From Ophioderma brevispina (lineage: Eukaryota > Echinodermata > Ophiuroidea > Amphilepidida > Ophiodermatidae), in the NCBI GenBank assembly GCA_023653785.1, contig JAMKCH010071941.1, positions 1-64,000 on the forward strand: DNA of 64,000 nt. The letters are read 5' to 3'. Below the pieces are notes generated by a model that saw only the letters and a program-made list of their open reading frames with translations, had not been told where the DNA came from and did no database searches. Of this stretch, positions 46,547 to 57,160 are shown piece by piece; position 1 is the stretch's first letter; every line of letters starts with the position of its first letter. Made by a program: the position numbers and the translations under genes.

Positions 46547-47969
46547 GTATGCATTAGATTTCATCATTTTTTAGAAAGCACGATTTGACGAATTAAAGTA
46601 AATGAATGTAAAATTCTTGCACATAATTCTGCCGTTTAAGACAATTATGCGAAACAATGCATGTCGTACCCAGTAATTTTCTAATATTTCTCAAATGTTG
46701 AAGTACGGCTTTGGTACAATTGCTAGGAAAACTCAGGAAAAAAATATATTCCAGTGCTAGTTCGCGAAGATATCACAGTCTTGAACAAGCTTCCACCTGG
46801 TATAAGCACATTGCTTTCCTATCAAACCAATACACCATTTCCATGATTGGTATAAAATGGGTGTTGATGCCCATATTTATTGGTCGAGTATGAGTTGCAA
46901 AAAACCCCCTCCTCGGGCGAGAACGTAGTCGACCCCAATATTTTAAAACTCATAACGAGACCAATAAATATTGGGCAAAAATGATCAAATTTTATCATTA
47001 TTATGTTTTGGATCCAATATTTTCCCACACTTGGATCCATACAAACATGATAATGACCGTAATCGGCCAGTAGATGGCGCAATTTATGATGTGAAATGCG
47101 CACGGAAACCGTGACTGCACTAGGTTATGCCCATGAGATGAGCAGACACATTTCAGGTCATAGCTTCATCTGGAAATAAAATGTAAAGTTCTCTAATGGA
47201 AATTGTTTACAAATCAATATCAGCCAATAATATTTCTGTAGCGGGCCTGATGAGGTGAGTTCACATGAAAGACCACTAAGGGTCAAATGAGGTCATTGTT
47301 AATTTTGGGTGCGTAAAGTGTATGCAAAGTACTCTCACTTGAAAAAAATCAGACCTCAGCATCGAGCAAGTTGGCGGCAACCCAAAGCCCTTGGGTAAGG
47401 GATCTTAAGAGGGTCCACACACATTTCATGTCAAACGATGTCATTGTCGAGTGTGATTAGTTCATTTTCCAATGCAGGTAGGTAAAAAAACTAGAATCAA
47501 ATGAAGTCACGTGGGTGCGGAGAAGGGTTTATTATTGGGTGAAGAACTGTCAAAATAGATCAACAATAGCAATTCATTTAAACCTGATGTAGGCCCGGGG
47601 GGGTACTGACATAGGAAAGATGTACGGGTATGTGCGGCCCGTAAGACACCATTTTGCACATCTCCCAGCAGTTCTAAGGGTTCCAGTTGAAGCATAATCA
47701 CTATTAGTCACGTCATTTGGTGTAACGAGGTGCTATCTGGGTCTTGGAACCTACACGCAATCAGTTGAATTGCCGATCAATGTCTTAATCAATGTCTCCA
47801 AGATAACACCTTGCCGTGGTATTGCACGTTTTATTTGCAATATTTTATGCATGTAGGCGATGTTTATAGTGGATCCGTCCAAAACCAACAGAAAACAAAA
47901 ACGGTGTTTACCAAGTGTCGAAATCGTAAATGTTTTGTCTTTTTTTTCTCTCTCTCTCTCTCCTGAAAG

Positions 47970-48163
47970 TCGGAAGATGAACCTCCTGGAACAATTCACT
48001 CTGTGAATTCACGTAATGAGTCAAATTAGCAGTAGCACCTTTTTGACTTGTCAGTGTGTGGGAAAGATCATGCAAAAAAAGGTGGCAGGTTCAGCGACAA
48101 ATGATGCACTACAAAAGCTTGGTGGAGAGGAAGTTGGCTATGACATTGAGTTGGATGTTTTAG
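47970..48163 (+). pseudogene. Ig-domain C-half exon L2 (broken copy of M2)
   Basis: The acceptor CTCCTGAAAG follows a TC tract and the donor TTTTAG|GTATTG matches M2. It begins SEDEPPGTIHSVNS, then shifts by one base. The later frame is ISSSTFLTCQCVG, then KKVAGSATNDALQKLGGEEV and ending DIELDVLG. The F-strand cysteine of M2 (KKVACSATND) is glycine here, so even with the frame repaired the core disulfide would be missing. It is 194 nt against 193. Strong evidence of relaxed selection on this copy. Confidence 0.75.
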
Positions 48164-48750
48164 GTATTGTGTCACGTTAGTCTCTAGAAGGCTAATGAGT
48201 CTTTAAAAAAAGAAAGAAGAGTTTTTTGGCACCCAAACGATCTCAACAAAAAACCTTATGTAGCATGTGTAATTGTATATAGGAAATAGAGTCTCGAGCG
48301 AACTTTTAATTCTCATGTGTATTACATGTACTGCTCATGTAACCACAGCGGAATTAACCCCGAATTTCACTTTTTGACAAAAATATAACGATGGTTGTAT
48401 ATCTGGAACGGTAAGATAGATATAGAAAGCTCACAACATTTTAATTAAAAAACAATAAGATTTATTGCCAAAAACTCATCCTGTGTAGTTATACATGAAG
48501 GTTAACCACCACTAACTAACTTAGAATTGTAACTTTAAGCATGTTTCTTTCACATTTGAGCATAAAACTAAAAATCACCAAATGACCCAAGTTCACATAT
48601 GGTGACCAGAAAACTCTTAGTGAATTACTAAATTGCAAAGTACATCAAAACGCCAGCACGAGATAATTTGTAGTCGGTTACGGCTCAATCGAGGTGAAAT
48701 TTGAGTAAATAGTACTCAAACTTGCTATCCAAATGACTTTAATTTATATC

Positions 48751-49439
48751 TATTACAATGATGAGGAAAGCAAACCAAACAAATCTGAATTAGGGGGGGG
48801 TAGGGGGTATGGGGTCTGGAACTATGCTAAAAAATTGTTCTAATCCAGTAAAATTGGATAATTTGCAATGGCTAAATGTGTAGATTGTAATGCTACAAAA
48901 TGTATTTTTTTCGATCGCAATTGGACAATCGGTTACCGAGATATAGCTGATCAAGTGAAGTAGTGTACGCAAAATTGGCCAAAAATGCATCATCTCCTAT
49001 ACTTTATACATGTTAAAAATTTCAAGGGTTATATTTAAGATAGTTTAAAAGATTCTTATTTTATGACCTATTAACACATTTATTTTGGCTAAGTTGAAGT
49101 AAATAAATACTCAAATTATCCTTTCCATAATTAAAGTACTTAAATGTCACCGGGTAAGTATTTTTTATGTATTTTATTGTTTTCCCACCCGGCGATTTTA
49201 AAGAAAATTATTTTAAAAATAATAACAGGACATGGATGCACCTCTTTCGATGATTCTTTCATTAATAATTATGATATTCATTATAAAATTAAATTTACAA
49301 AATAATCCATATTTCATAACATCAACGCGCCCTCAATTTTGTCTAAATGTTTCGAGGCCTATCACTCGTTTCGTTAATACGCACATCATCCAAAACGAGA
49401 ACGAACGTAACCTAGAGAACGCTACCAGCTATTGACATT
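48751..49439. other. Intron stretch, nothing recognised
   Basis: A G-rich tract (GGGGGGGGTAGGGGGTATGG) lies near 48793. Otherwise A+T-rich. Confidence 0.35.
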
Positions 49440-50070
49440 AAATTTGGCAACACTAATTAAGCAATCAGGCGAGTTAACCATGAAGGCCGATTTTCAAATT
49501 GTGTTCCAAATTCAAATTACGCATGAAATTAGGCGAGGTCCGATTGCCGTTTTTAATAAACAAATTGAATTTTCCCATGAAAATGTGAATCGGCGAGAAA
49601 CGCAAAACCAAATTAATTATTCGTGTCACTAATATTCCACCTTTATGTCATAAATTTTGTGTTATTTGATATTCGTCAAATCCGTTGACACCTAAATAGA
49701 AAAAGCGATTTATTCTTTAATGGATTGTTTTAAGAATTTTTGAAGATACGCATATACACAACCACACACACAAACATTTCAGACCATTCCAAAAGACATC
49801 ATTTAATGCAGCAAATTGAGGAAACGCATATGAATACAATGAAAAACGACGATTTTTTTAAAATACTCCGGGAATTTTGTGGACGAATTCACGATCATTT
49901 GGATAGAAAATCAATGACACAAAGTTTAAATACAAGACACAAAGGTGAGTTAGCAAAAATAAGGAATTGGTTGGTCTTTCCGTGATTCAACTTTTTCCAG
50001 GACGAAATCCGGTTGTTTGTTTTTATTAAAATCCAATTACACCATGCGAAATTAAATGGTAAAACCTATA
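49440..50070. mobile_element. Fold-back element (copy 2 of the 15.4-kb family)
   Basis: Shares with 15376-16180 GCGAGAAACGCAAAACC, ACGAATTC-CGA, GGA-AGAAAATCAATGACA, TGTTTTTATTAAAAT and GCGAAATTAA. The element is diverged and its inverted arms are weaker than in copy 1. Confidence 0.6.
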
Positions 50071-50249
50071 TTCGATGGATTGGATTAGTATCGTAGATCA
50101 TCTACAATTATGTCATCGTTTCAATGAGTTTTGAACAACCTGACAAGGAACAAAATTCGTCAATGAGACAAATTATTCTCCATCCTGAATGAAGAGAGTT
50201 TTCTGTAATAGCCAGAATTTGTAATCACACTCTTTTCAATATTTGTCGC

Positions 50250-50620
50250 TTAAAGCCACTATCAGCGATTTTTTCAAAATTTAAACAAATCGCGCCTCTT
50301 ATTTTTCATCAAAGTGCATTTAATTGGGCACTGTTGTATTGGAAATCGTTGTAATAAAGACCCTGTAAGTGGCTAAGCGTAACACGCCGTTTTTGTCAAG
50401 AAATGGTGATTTTTATGCTTTGTTTACTAATAAATGTCGGGATCCGACTTTTAGGTGTAGAATTAGTCGTAAACGGCATCTTCAGGACCGTTTTAAAATG
50501 TTCAAGTGTCTGTTTTTCACAAGAACAGTAATATAAGGCGTTGATATGACCTAACACTAGCAATTTAGAGACAAAATGGGGATTTTGAATTTGGAAAAAA
50601 ATCACTGATTGTGGCTTTAA
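50250..50620. mobile_element. TTAA-flanked MITE (copy 2)
   Basis: 371 bp bounded by TTAAAGCCACTATCAGCGAT and ATCACTGATTGTGGCTTTAA. The tips are related to those at 21053-21420 and start with TTAA again, while the interior differs. No coding capacity. Confidence 0.7.
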
Positions 50621-50734
50621 AAGACAATAAGGTTATTCCGATAGCATATTAAGCAATATAACAAACCTCTTCTTAAATTCTAGACAAGCCATTATTGATG
50701 ATTAAAATGTCAAAATTGATACCTATCAACAGTG

Positions 50735-50835
50735 GTGGAAATATTCAGGAATTCCTTTTGTTCGGGGTGGAAATGCTCTATTCATTCATTAATAGAGCAT
50801 CCCCCTGAACAAAAGAAATTCCAGAATATTTCCGC
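50735..50835. repeat. Perfect-looking hairpin (~100 nt)
   Basis: GGAAATATTCAGGAATTCC, TTTTGTTC, GG and ATGCTCTATT are mirrored by AATAGAGCAT, GAACAAAAG, AAATTCCAGAATATTTCC, with an 8-base loop CATTCATT. Located about 85 bp before exon N. Confidence 0.75.
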
Positions 50836-50920
50836 CCCTGTTTATCACAATGAAGACACGAACAGTCAACACAAGTTCGTTATCTCTTTGTTTTCAATTA
50901 TTTTTCGTTTCATTTCACAG

Positions 50921-51267
50921 TTCGGCCATATTCAGCCAAAACGGCAATTTACTTGGACCAGATGAATCGAACAGGTGATACTGTCATACTGATATCTACA
51001 GTTCAATACAACTTCACTTGCAAAACGCTGGGTGTCAGACCTAGTGCATCGTTTATGTGGACAGTAGGCAGTTCACAATTACCTGCATCAAATAAAATTT
51101 CTACCCCAGTAAGTGGGGATATTCTGCTCTCGGATGACAGTGCCAATGGGTTTTACACAGCTACGTTTCGAATCACGAGGATACACTCAGCTGTGAAGTT
51201 ACAAATGAAGCAATCGAAATTTTGAAAGCTCCGGCTGCTTCTGTGTCAATCGATTTGGATATATGGG
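50921..51267 (+). CDS. Ig-domain exon N (whole domain, one frameshift)
   Basis: The acceptor is TTTCATTTCACAG at 50920 and the donor TATGGG|GTACGT follows 51267; entry and exit are phase 1. It reads LDQMNRTGDTVILISTVQ, then YNFTCKTLGVRPSA (B cysteine), SFMWTVGSSQLP (tryptophan) and a long GFYTATFRITR (E strand). A one-base shift near 51175 then gives DTLSCEVTNEAIEIL (F cysteine) and SVSIDLDIWG. The exon is 347 nt, one short of a multiple of three, so a single missing base explains everything. Apart from that base the domain is complete. Confidence 0.75.
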
Positions 51268-52264
51268 GTACGTGTGGCTGATAAATAGTTTAGTATTGAC
51301 TTTATCATGTCTATGTTACATAAAATCACCGAAGAGGTCAACAGTTAAGCCCAAATAATTGTCTCATCTTTACAACTTTGTACTTTACTATAATTAGCAA
51401 TATTAATTAGTTATAATACTTGTATTTCAGTCCATTTAGGGAACTATTAGGCAGCAAAATTCTTCCCTTATTCAAATAGAGCTTGCAGTAATACTTTCCA
51501 ATCATGAGTCCAATAGATATAGTTGCATTCCATCTTGAAAAAAATAGTTTTTATGAAGTTCAAAGAGAAGAATTAGCCAGCCATTTTATAACCATACAAT
51601 TTGAGAAAGATAGAAAACTGCAATAGTACCTGTAATGCAAGGAACTTGAAAGATCACAAGATGAAATCCAGTTGGTTGGCAGGTCAAGCATTAACGATGG
51701 AGATGAAACTGGGGAAGTATTTGATCAGACGATTATGCTGGGAATAATTTAGGGTTTTCTGGTAGAGGTAGTACAGAGACACCCCGCGTTTAGCAGGTGG
51801 TGTTTACAACCAGTCTCCAAGTTTGAGATTTTGTTTGATTGCTGCAAGTAGCTCTATCATGCTGCGCTGAAATACTGGGCTATGCCGAAATACCGTCATC
51901 ACCTTGCCGTGCAGCAGGGCTACCTGCCTATAGTCGATTCGCGTTGATACGTTCGTCCCCCTGAGTTTTGGACCTATTCAATTAAGTCGGGGAGGGAAAA
52001 TGAATGAATTCAAATGCACGTGCCACACCGGATTATCTTGGAGGACACTCCTGTCATATAACTCACTCAATTCATGTATGGAAACGCACAATAGTGTATT
52101 TCAGGCCTTATCATTCCTCACAATAACATGATTAACAGAAGTCCCTGCGCCTCGTTGAATTTTTCACCTCCGCAAGAATGGTACGGGGTCACATATCAGA
52201 TGAATCGAGTATAAACACCAGTTGCGTAACCAGTTGGGCAGGGGGCAGACTGCCCCCCCCGGAC
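51268..52264. other. Intron stretch, nothing recognised
   Basis: No exon, RNA gene or transposase was seen. Confidence 0.35.
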
Positions 52265-52445
52265 AACTAAAATGGGACGGAGAATGGGTAAAATGGGGAC
52301 TAGAAGAGGGGGAAGAAGAAGAGGGAGAAAGATAAGGAAAGGGGAAGGAGAAGGGAAAAGAGAAGGAAAGAAGAAGGAGAGAAGAAAAGAGGAGGGAAAA
52401 GGGAAGGAGAAGGGAAAAGAGAAGGAAAGAAGGAGAGAAGAAAAT
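52265..52445. repeat. Purine-rich satellite (GGAAAAGAGAAGGAAAGAAG units)
   Basis: An almost pure A/G strand for about 170 bp. The plus-strand Lys/Arg/Gly-rich frame and minus-strand Ser/Pro/Phe/Leu-rich frame are artefacts. A C-rich tract follows at 52496-52540. Confidence 0.85.
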
Positions 52446-52589
52446 AATAATGTGCGTGTGCTCAGTTTTGAATTAGTAATTAGGATTTCAACCACCCACC
52501 ACCCCCACCCCCCCCCTCCCACACTCCCCCCCCCCCACCCCGCTCTTCAGAATTTCGAACCTAGAGGGAAAAAATATGGGTCTCTTGAT

Positions 52590-53300
52590 TTTGTGGTCTT
52601 TGTATGTTATATTCAGCATGCTGCGATCCAAGCCATGTTGTGCAGCTGCTAGTTTCGCTCCATTGTAGTTGAGGGTGTCCATGTTTCTGATGCGTGTGTT
52701 ATTGTTGGGAAGATGCACTGGTCAAACACCTATTTCAAACGCAGTGGTAGCTTACCCTTCATGATGTGGCCATGTCTAACAAATGCTTGCCAACCTGCCT
52801 TGATTCTCCTTCTTATCTCATTGTCTTTTCGGAAAGAGTGAATCGTTGTCCCAGGTAGATATTGTGCCATTTACAATTACTGATTCATGTTTGATATTCA
52901 GGTCTGGCATTACTCTAGTCTTTTTAATGTTCATTTTCACCCCCCCCCCCCTTTTCCTAATAGCTGTGTCCAGATCTCGTACCATGCTCTCCATTTCTTT
53001 TGAAGTTGTTAGCTAAAATCACCATATCGTTTGTAAAACGGAGGTGGTATAGTCTCTCCCCATTCACGAGTATCCCTCTGTCCTCCCAATTGATGTCTTT
53101 GAAGATTTGTTCCAAGCATGCTGAGAAGAGCTTTGGCGATATGGTATTTCCCTGCCTCGCCCCTTATGGGAATTTTGTTGCTTTCTGCAGCATAACGGTA
53201 GTTGAGCATCCTGTATAGATGTCTTTGATTAATTTGATGTAGTTGTGGTTGACGCCCTGCTGTTTGATGCTTCCATCAGCCAGCACCCATAATCCTTTGC
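52590..53300 (-). pseudogene. RTE-like LINE reverse transcriptase, 3' part
   Basis: On the minus strand: QGVNHNYIKLIKDIYTGCST (about 53255-53197), then a TISPKLFSACLEQIF-like stretch (frame-broken, about 53150-53105), INWEDRGILVNGE, HLRFTNDMVILAN (about 53045-53005), where the catalytic box is FTND in place of FADD, then NLDMNTNKTKVMPDLNIKHE (about 52935-52890) and a QHGLDRSMLNITYKDHKI tail (about 52640-52590). It matches the RTE-type order of blocks. One aspartate of the catalytic pair is lost, so it is inactive. Confidence 0.75.
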
Positions 53301-54199
53301 GCACGAACCATATTATCGACCGGTAAATGCGTGTTGACTCCATTTCTTTCTTTGTCGCCGGGAAGAAAGCATCGGCCAAATGTTCACAGCCTACGCTAGA
53401 GATTACACAACGGTCACGAACGGTACACAAACTCAAGGTTAAGCACTGGACATGAATTTGAAATTGTCAAGACCATATTTATTCAAGTACAAAGAAAATA
53501 ATCATGCAAGTCCGATATTCCAAGCCCCGTTCCTACCCCTAGACATGATGATAAAAATCATACATCTTTGCCTAGACTCAGCCTCAACATCCTAGACTCA
53601 AGTTACCGTCCCCGGTTACCCGCCCAAGTTACCGTCCATTTAGGTTTTTTATCGAGTTCTTACCAAATTCCCCAACAAACAGTTACACAAGTAATAATGC
53701 TGGATATATTCACTGAAACTTCTAATCTTTATGGTAGGGAATCATGTGGCAAAAGTATTACCAAAGTACGAGTGGAAGTTGTAAACACACAGCTGATACC
53801 AGGCTGGTGATGCAGGGGTGACGTAAATATCATGTAAATAGTCTCATATTACGCGCCGTTGTTTTAATCATGCCGCTGACGGACGTTAGGGGCCTACACT
53901 AAATTCCTGTCCGCTTAATCGTGCGCTCTAAATGCCCTACAGATGATACTAGCTTTCTGGTTGGTTTCAAGAAATTCTGAAGATGATGAAGAAATATTGA
54001 AAATACTGTTTACACAAAGGTGCGCATAGAATCGGGAATCATGTCTTGATCGTTCATATACTATACGTTAAAAATTTGGCCCACTAGACTTAAGCGCAGC
54101 TCTCGTTAATCTACAAGAAACGTTTGTTGTGCGGAACTATGATTACGTGTTATTGCTATGAGAGGTTCCCGGTGGCACAAGAAAATGAATTTGTACGCG
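53301..54199. other. Sequence separating two halves of the RTE-like LINE
   Basis: The LINE reading stops near 53300 and its upstream part resumes near 54200, so these ~900 bp look like an insertion or a rearranged piece. I recognise no transposase or terminal repeat in it. Confidence 0.4.
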
Positions 54200-54490
54200 A
54201 AAAGGTACTTGGGAAGGTCTTCTGAGCCGCTGTAGTCCACAAGTGACACAAACCGCAATGTTGTACTCTCGGCATTTTTCTTTCTGCTGGTTTAGGGTAT
54301 GTGGATGTGGTCAATTGTTGATTTTTCCCCTAAACCCTGCCCTGCTCCCATGGTTGGTTTTCTTCTAGCGTTCTTTCCAGTCTGTTTGTCAGAATCTTTG
54401 TAAATAGCTTGTACATGTTGGACAGTAGGCTAATTGGCCGGAAATTGTTTAGATCTCTTTTATCCCCTTTATTGTCTTGTGCAGTATCAT
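54200..54490 (-). pseudogene. RTE-like LINE reverse transcriptase, 5' part
   Basis: On the minus strand: NNFRPISLLSNMYKLFTKIL (about 54450-54395), then TNRLERTLEENQP, a frame-broken EQAGFRGKSTIDHIHTLNQQ (about 54330-54270) and KCREYNIAVCV, ending in DYSEAFD-like remains near 54205. This is the N-terminal half of the RT whose palm is at 52590-53300. No endonuclease was found. Confidence 0.7.
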
Positions 54491-54799
54491 TCCACGTTTT
54501 TAGCACCTTCCACTGGTGAAGACATACTGTAAAGAGCTTTGCTCATTTCTTGTTGGCTGCATCTCCTGCCTCTTTCAATATGTCCATCATTATGTTGTCC
54601 TGTCCTTTGCCCCTTTTCATTTGTTTGAACTTGCGACTTTAAGTTACGCAATTGAAATTTTCTGAATTTGTCATACCTTTGGCTATAATGCATATTTTTT
54701 TTATAATTTAAACATGGATCTTTAATATCCAAAATATCAAAAATTGTATTTACCACGGTCTTGACGGTCATTATAGCGTTCTGTCTTACTCCATTGCAG

Positions 54800-54957
54800 T
54801 TGCTGTAACCAGTGTACAGATATCATTGGAAAACAACAATTACGGTGATGGGGACAAAGTCAAAGTAATTCATGGCGAAACTTCATCATTTCTTTGTGAT
54901 GTTACTGATGTAAGACCGCAACCATCTTTCACATGGCAAATTGAATCCAGTTTGGTG
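54800..54957 (+). CDS. Ig-domain N-half exon M1 (intact)
   Basis: The acceptor is CTCCATTGCAG at 54799 (phase 1) and the donor TTGGTG|GTATGA follows 54957 (phase 0). Open: VAVTSVQISLENNNYGDGDK, then SSFLCDVTDVRPQ (B cysteine) and PSFTWQIESSLV (C-strand tryptophan). With exon M2 it forms one complete Ig domain, the preserved copy of the duplicated pair. The YGDGDKV segment recurs in exons C and L1, which suggests that the N-half exons of this gene share a common ancestor. Confidence 0.8.
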
Positions 54958-56157
54958 GTATGAATTTGATTTATTTTTTAAAGCATGATTTAACTACTAA
55001 ATTAATGGAAATTTCTTTTACGTGAATTATCTCGTTTAAGAAACACAAAATACTAAAATACTCATTAATTTTCTAATGTTTCAAACATATTTAAAATGTT
55101 AAAGTACGGCTTTGGTACAATTACTAGGCAAAATTATGAAAAAAAAAATATTCCAGTCAATCAATAGAGCATTGCTATGATTGACGGTAATCGGCTAATA
55201 GATGGCCCAATTATTTCATGATGTAAAATTCGTCATCACGGTCGAAAGCGAGGATTGTAAACCCACACTGTAATATTGTTGCAACAACTTCCCTCTATTC
55301 CTTTAATATATGAGCGCGCGTTGTTGATCGTGATGAACTCGGGAATAAGGAACCTAGGGAATTGACAGTGGATCAGCAAAATGATGACACCCTTGGGCGC
55401 CGCCAATTTAAACACTTGAAGTATACACCTTTCAGCTTCTTTGAGGTCTGAATGTAACACACGCTGACTGAAAGTCAGTTACTGATGAAATTCACAGCGT
55501 CGCGCACAGAGAATGATTGAAAGTTATGAGCTCGAGACTCTATCTGCTATGCCATGTCTATACGTTATCGGACTTAGCATCAAAGGTTGCTGTGTGCCCA
55601 CTGCATTATGGGGCAGTTGCTGTGGCCCTGTGCTGCAATATTCCCAACCGCGGAAGCTCCAAACGGAGTGTGATGAACGAACGTGGAAATTGATATACGG
55701 GAATCGACATACTGTCACAGTCAGAGGCCTGAATGAACCCACAGTTACTGCTCTGTATGCGCTGCGCCTTCGTTCCGGACGCGAAATACACACGATGCGT
55801 ATTAGGAGGCATCTGTTCATCCCGATTTTGGTTGCGTGACGCGTCCATTTGAAATTATAGAGAGAATCCACACACGGTACAGAGGCTTCTGTGGCGGTAG
55901 CGGACAAATGTGATAAAATCCTTTGTTCAAATTAGTGTGATATTTTCACCAATGTGTGCGATCTCGTTTTTGTAGTCGTCTTACATTTTGTCGCAATAAC
56001 TATGTCGACACCAGATATTTCGGCCAATTTGTGCATTCTGAAATGCACTTTATCTAACCACGAGTGTTGCTTACACTGAAAGTGTCGGTGCGCACCTGCA
56101 CCGATACTTTGACTTAAATGTCACGCAGACAACATCAAAAATATCGTTCCAATAGGT
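54958..56157. other. Intron of domain M, left of the MITE
   Basis: Includes the piece shared with copy 1 near 55185-55235. Overlapping frames of 108 codons (plus, 55513) and 127 codons (minus, 55907) exist, but I recognise no domain in either. Confidence 0.4.
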
Positions 56158-56774
56158 ACACTGTTGCTCATAAAGTTGGAATAAAATATTTGTTACCACT
56201 TTTTATTTTTACATTGGGAGTTATTTATGATATCTGAGGTGTATATCGCCACATTACTTGGTCAGTCTCTTCCGAACATATCACCATAAACATAGTACAC
56301 AAAGACGAAGACGGCTCGTTGACATTTTCCGACATTTAAGCAGTCGGCGATCATTTCGTCAAATGACCCACCTCTCGATGATGTCTGTGGATTTTACAGA
56401 CCGTATTCTGCGATATTCCGAGGAAATCAGCGATTCAAGCTTGTTTGTACCCTTCCCGTCGGAGTGCAAGTACTCTTCGCCTCTGTGTCAGTTTTTGTTG
56501 TAAAGGTAACAACCAACTCTGAAATGGGCTTCTTGCACAACGGCTTGGAGCAGGGAAAATGAACAAAAACAGACGTCTGACATTTTATAGCTCCCAATAA
56601 AAGGCATTGTTACGTAATTCAAAATTATGCATTGATTCACTTCACCTGGGTAGTAGGGACTCATTATGTAATCATTCACCTACTCTAATATGATTACTGA
56701 GGTGTTCAAGTAGAAATACGTTTAAGGATTAGGTATGAAAAAAATATTTCAACTTTATGAGCAACAGCGTCTAA
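56158..56774 (-). mobile_element. Tc1-type MITE / deletion derivative
   Basis: Inverted tips ACTGTTGCTCATAAAGTTGG at 56160 and CAACTTTATGAGCAACAGCG at 56750, with TA next to both tips, as expected for Tc1/mariner insertion. The right half, read in reverse, matches the 5' region and start of transposase of the element at 18178 (CACTTCACCTGGGTAGTAGG, TTACGTAATTCAAAATTATG, CAGACGTCTG, TCCGAGGAAAT). The transposase body is deleted. It lies in the intron between exons M1 and M2. Confidence 0.85.
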
Positions 56775-56967
56775 ATAAACAACATGATTTTCAATACATG
56801 AAAATCATAGAGGCACACTTGGAAAAAAATTCTGGCTTTAAAACTACGTAAAACTGGACATGTCATATTTTGAGAGTAATCAAGTTTAATTACAACAATT
56901 ATTAAAATCTGCCTTCCAATATATAAGTGTCGAAATCGTAAACGATTTGTCAATTTTTCTTTGAAAG

Positions 56968-57160
56968 TCGGAAGATGATCCTCCTGGAACAGTTCACAGT
57001 GCTGGGTCAAGTTCTGGGTTGATTAGCAGTAACACCATGCTGACTCTGCCAATTGTGTGGGAAGATCATGGGAAAAAAGTTGCATGTTCAGCGACAAATG
57101 ATGCGGTAGAAAAACTTGGTGAAGAGGAAGTTGGCTACGACATTGAGTTGGATGTTTTAG
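56968..57160 (+). CDS. Ig-domain C-half exon M2 (intact)
   Basis: The acceptor is TTTTCTTTGAAAG at 56967 (phase 0) and the donor GTTTTAG|GTATGT follows 57160 (phase 1). It is 193 nt and open: SEDDPPGTVHSAGSSSGL, then SNTMLTLPIVWEDHG (E strand), KKVACSATNDAVEKLG (F cysteine), ending VGYDIELDVLG. The ending LDVLG followed by a phase-1 intron is shared with L2 and P. It completes the domain begun by M1. The length is identical to that of exon P, supporting the borders. Confidence 0.85.

Larger units (their letters stand above)
46220..48750 (+). repeat. Segmental duplication, copy 1
   Basis: Diverged copy of about 54665-57780. Upstream intron words (CATACCTTTGG, TTTAAACATGGATCTT, TTTACCAC-GTCTTG-CGGT), both half-domain exons, the middle piece (CGGCCAGTAGATGGC / CGGCTAATAGATGGC) and the downstream intron (ACTGCTCATGTA, ATGAAGGTTA, TGTTTCTTTCACATTT, AGTGACCAGAAAA-type) align in order. 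Confidence 0.8.

Noticed and set aside
52196..52652. Overlapping frames of 108 (minus) and 126 (plus) codons.
   Set aside because: Both come from a purine-rich satellite and a neighbouring C-rich tract.
55513..55907. Overlapping frames of 108 (plus) and 127 (minus) codons.
   Set aside because: No domain recognised on either strand. They lie in the intron between two halves of an intact Ig domain. Possibly a transposon fragment, but without support.
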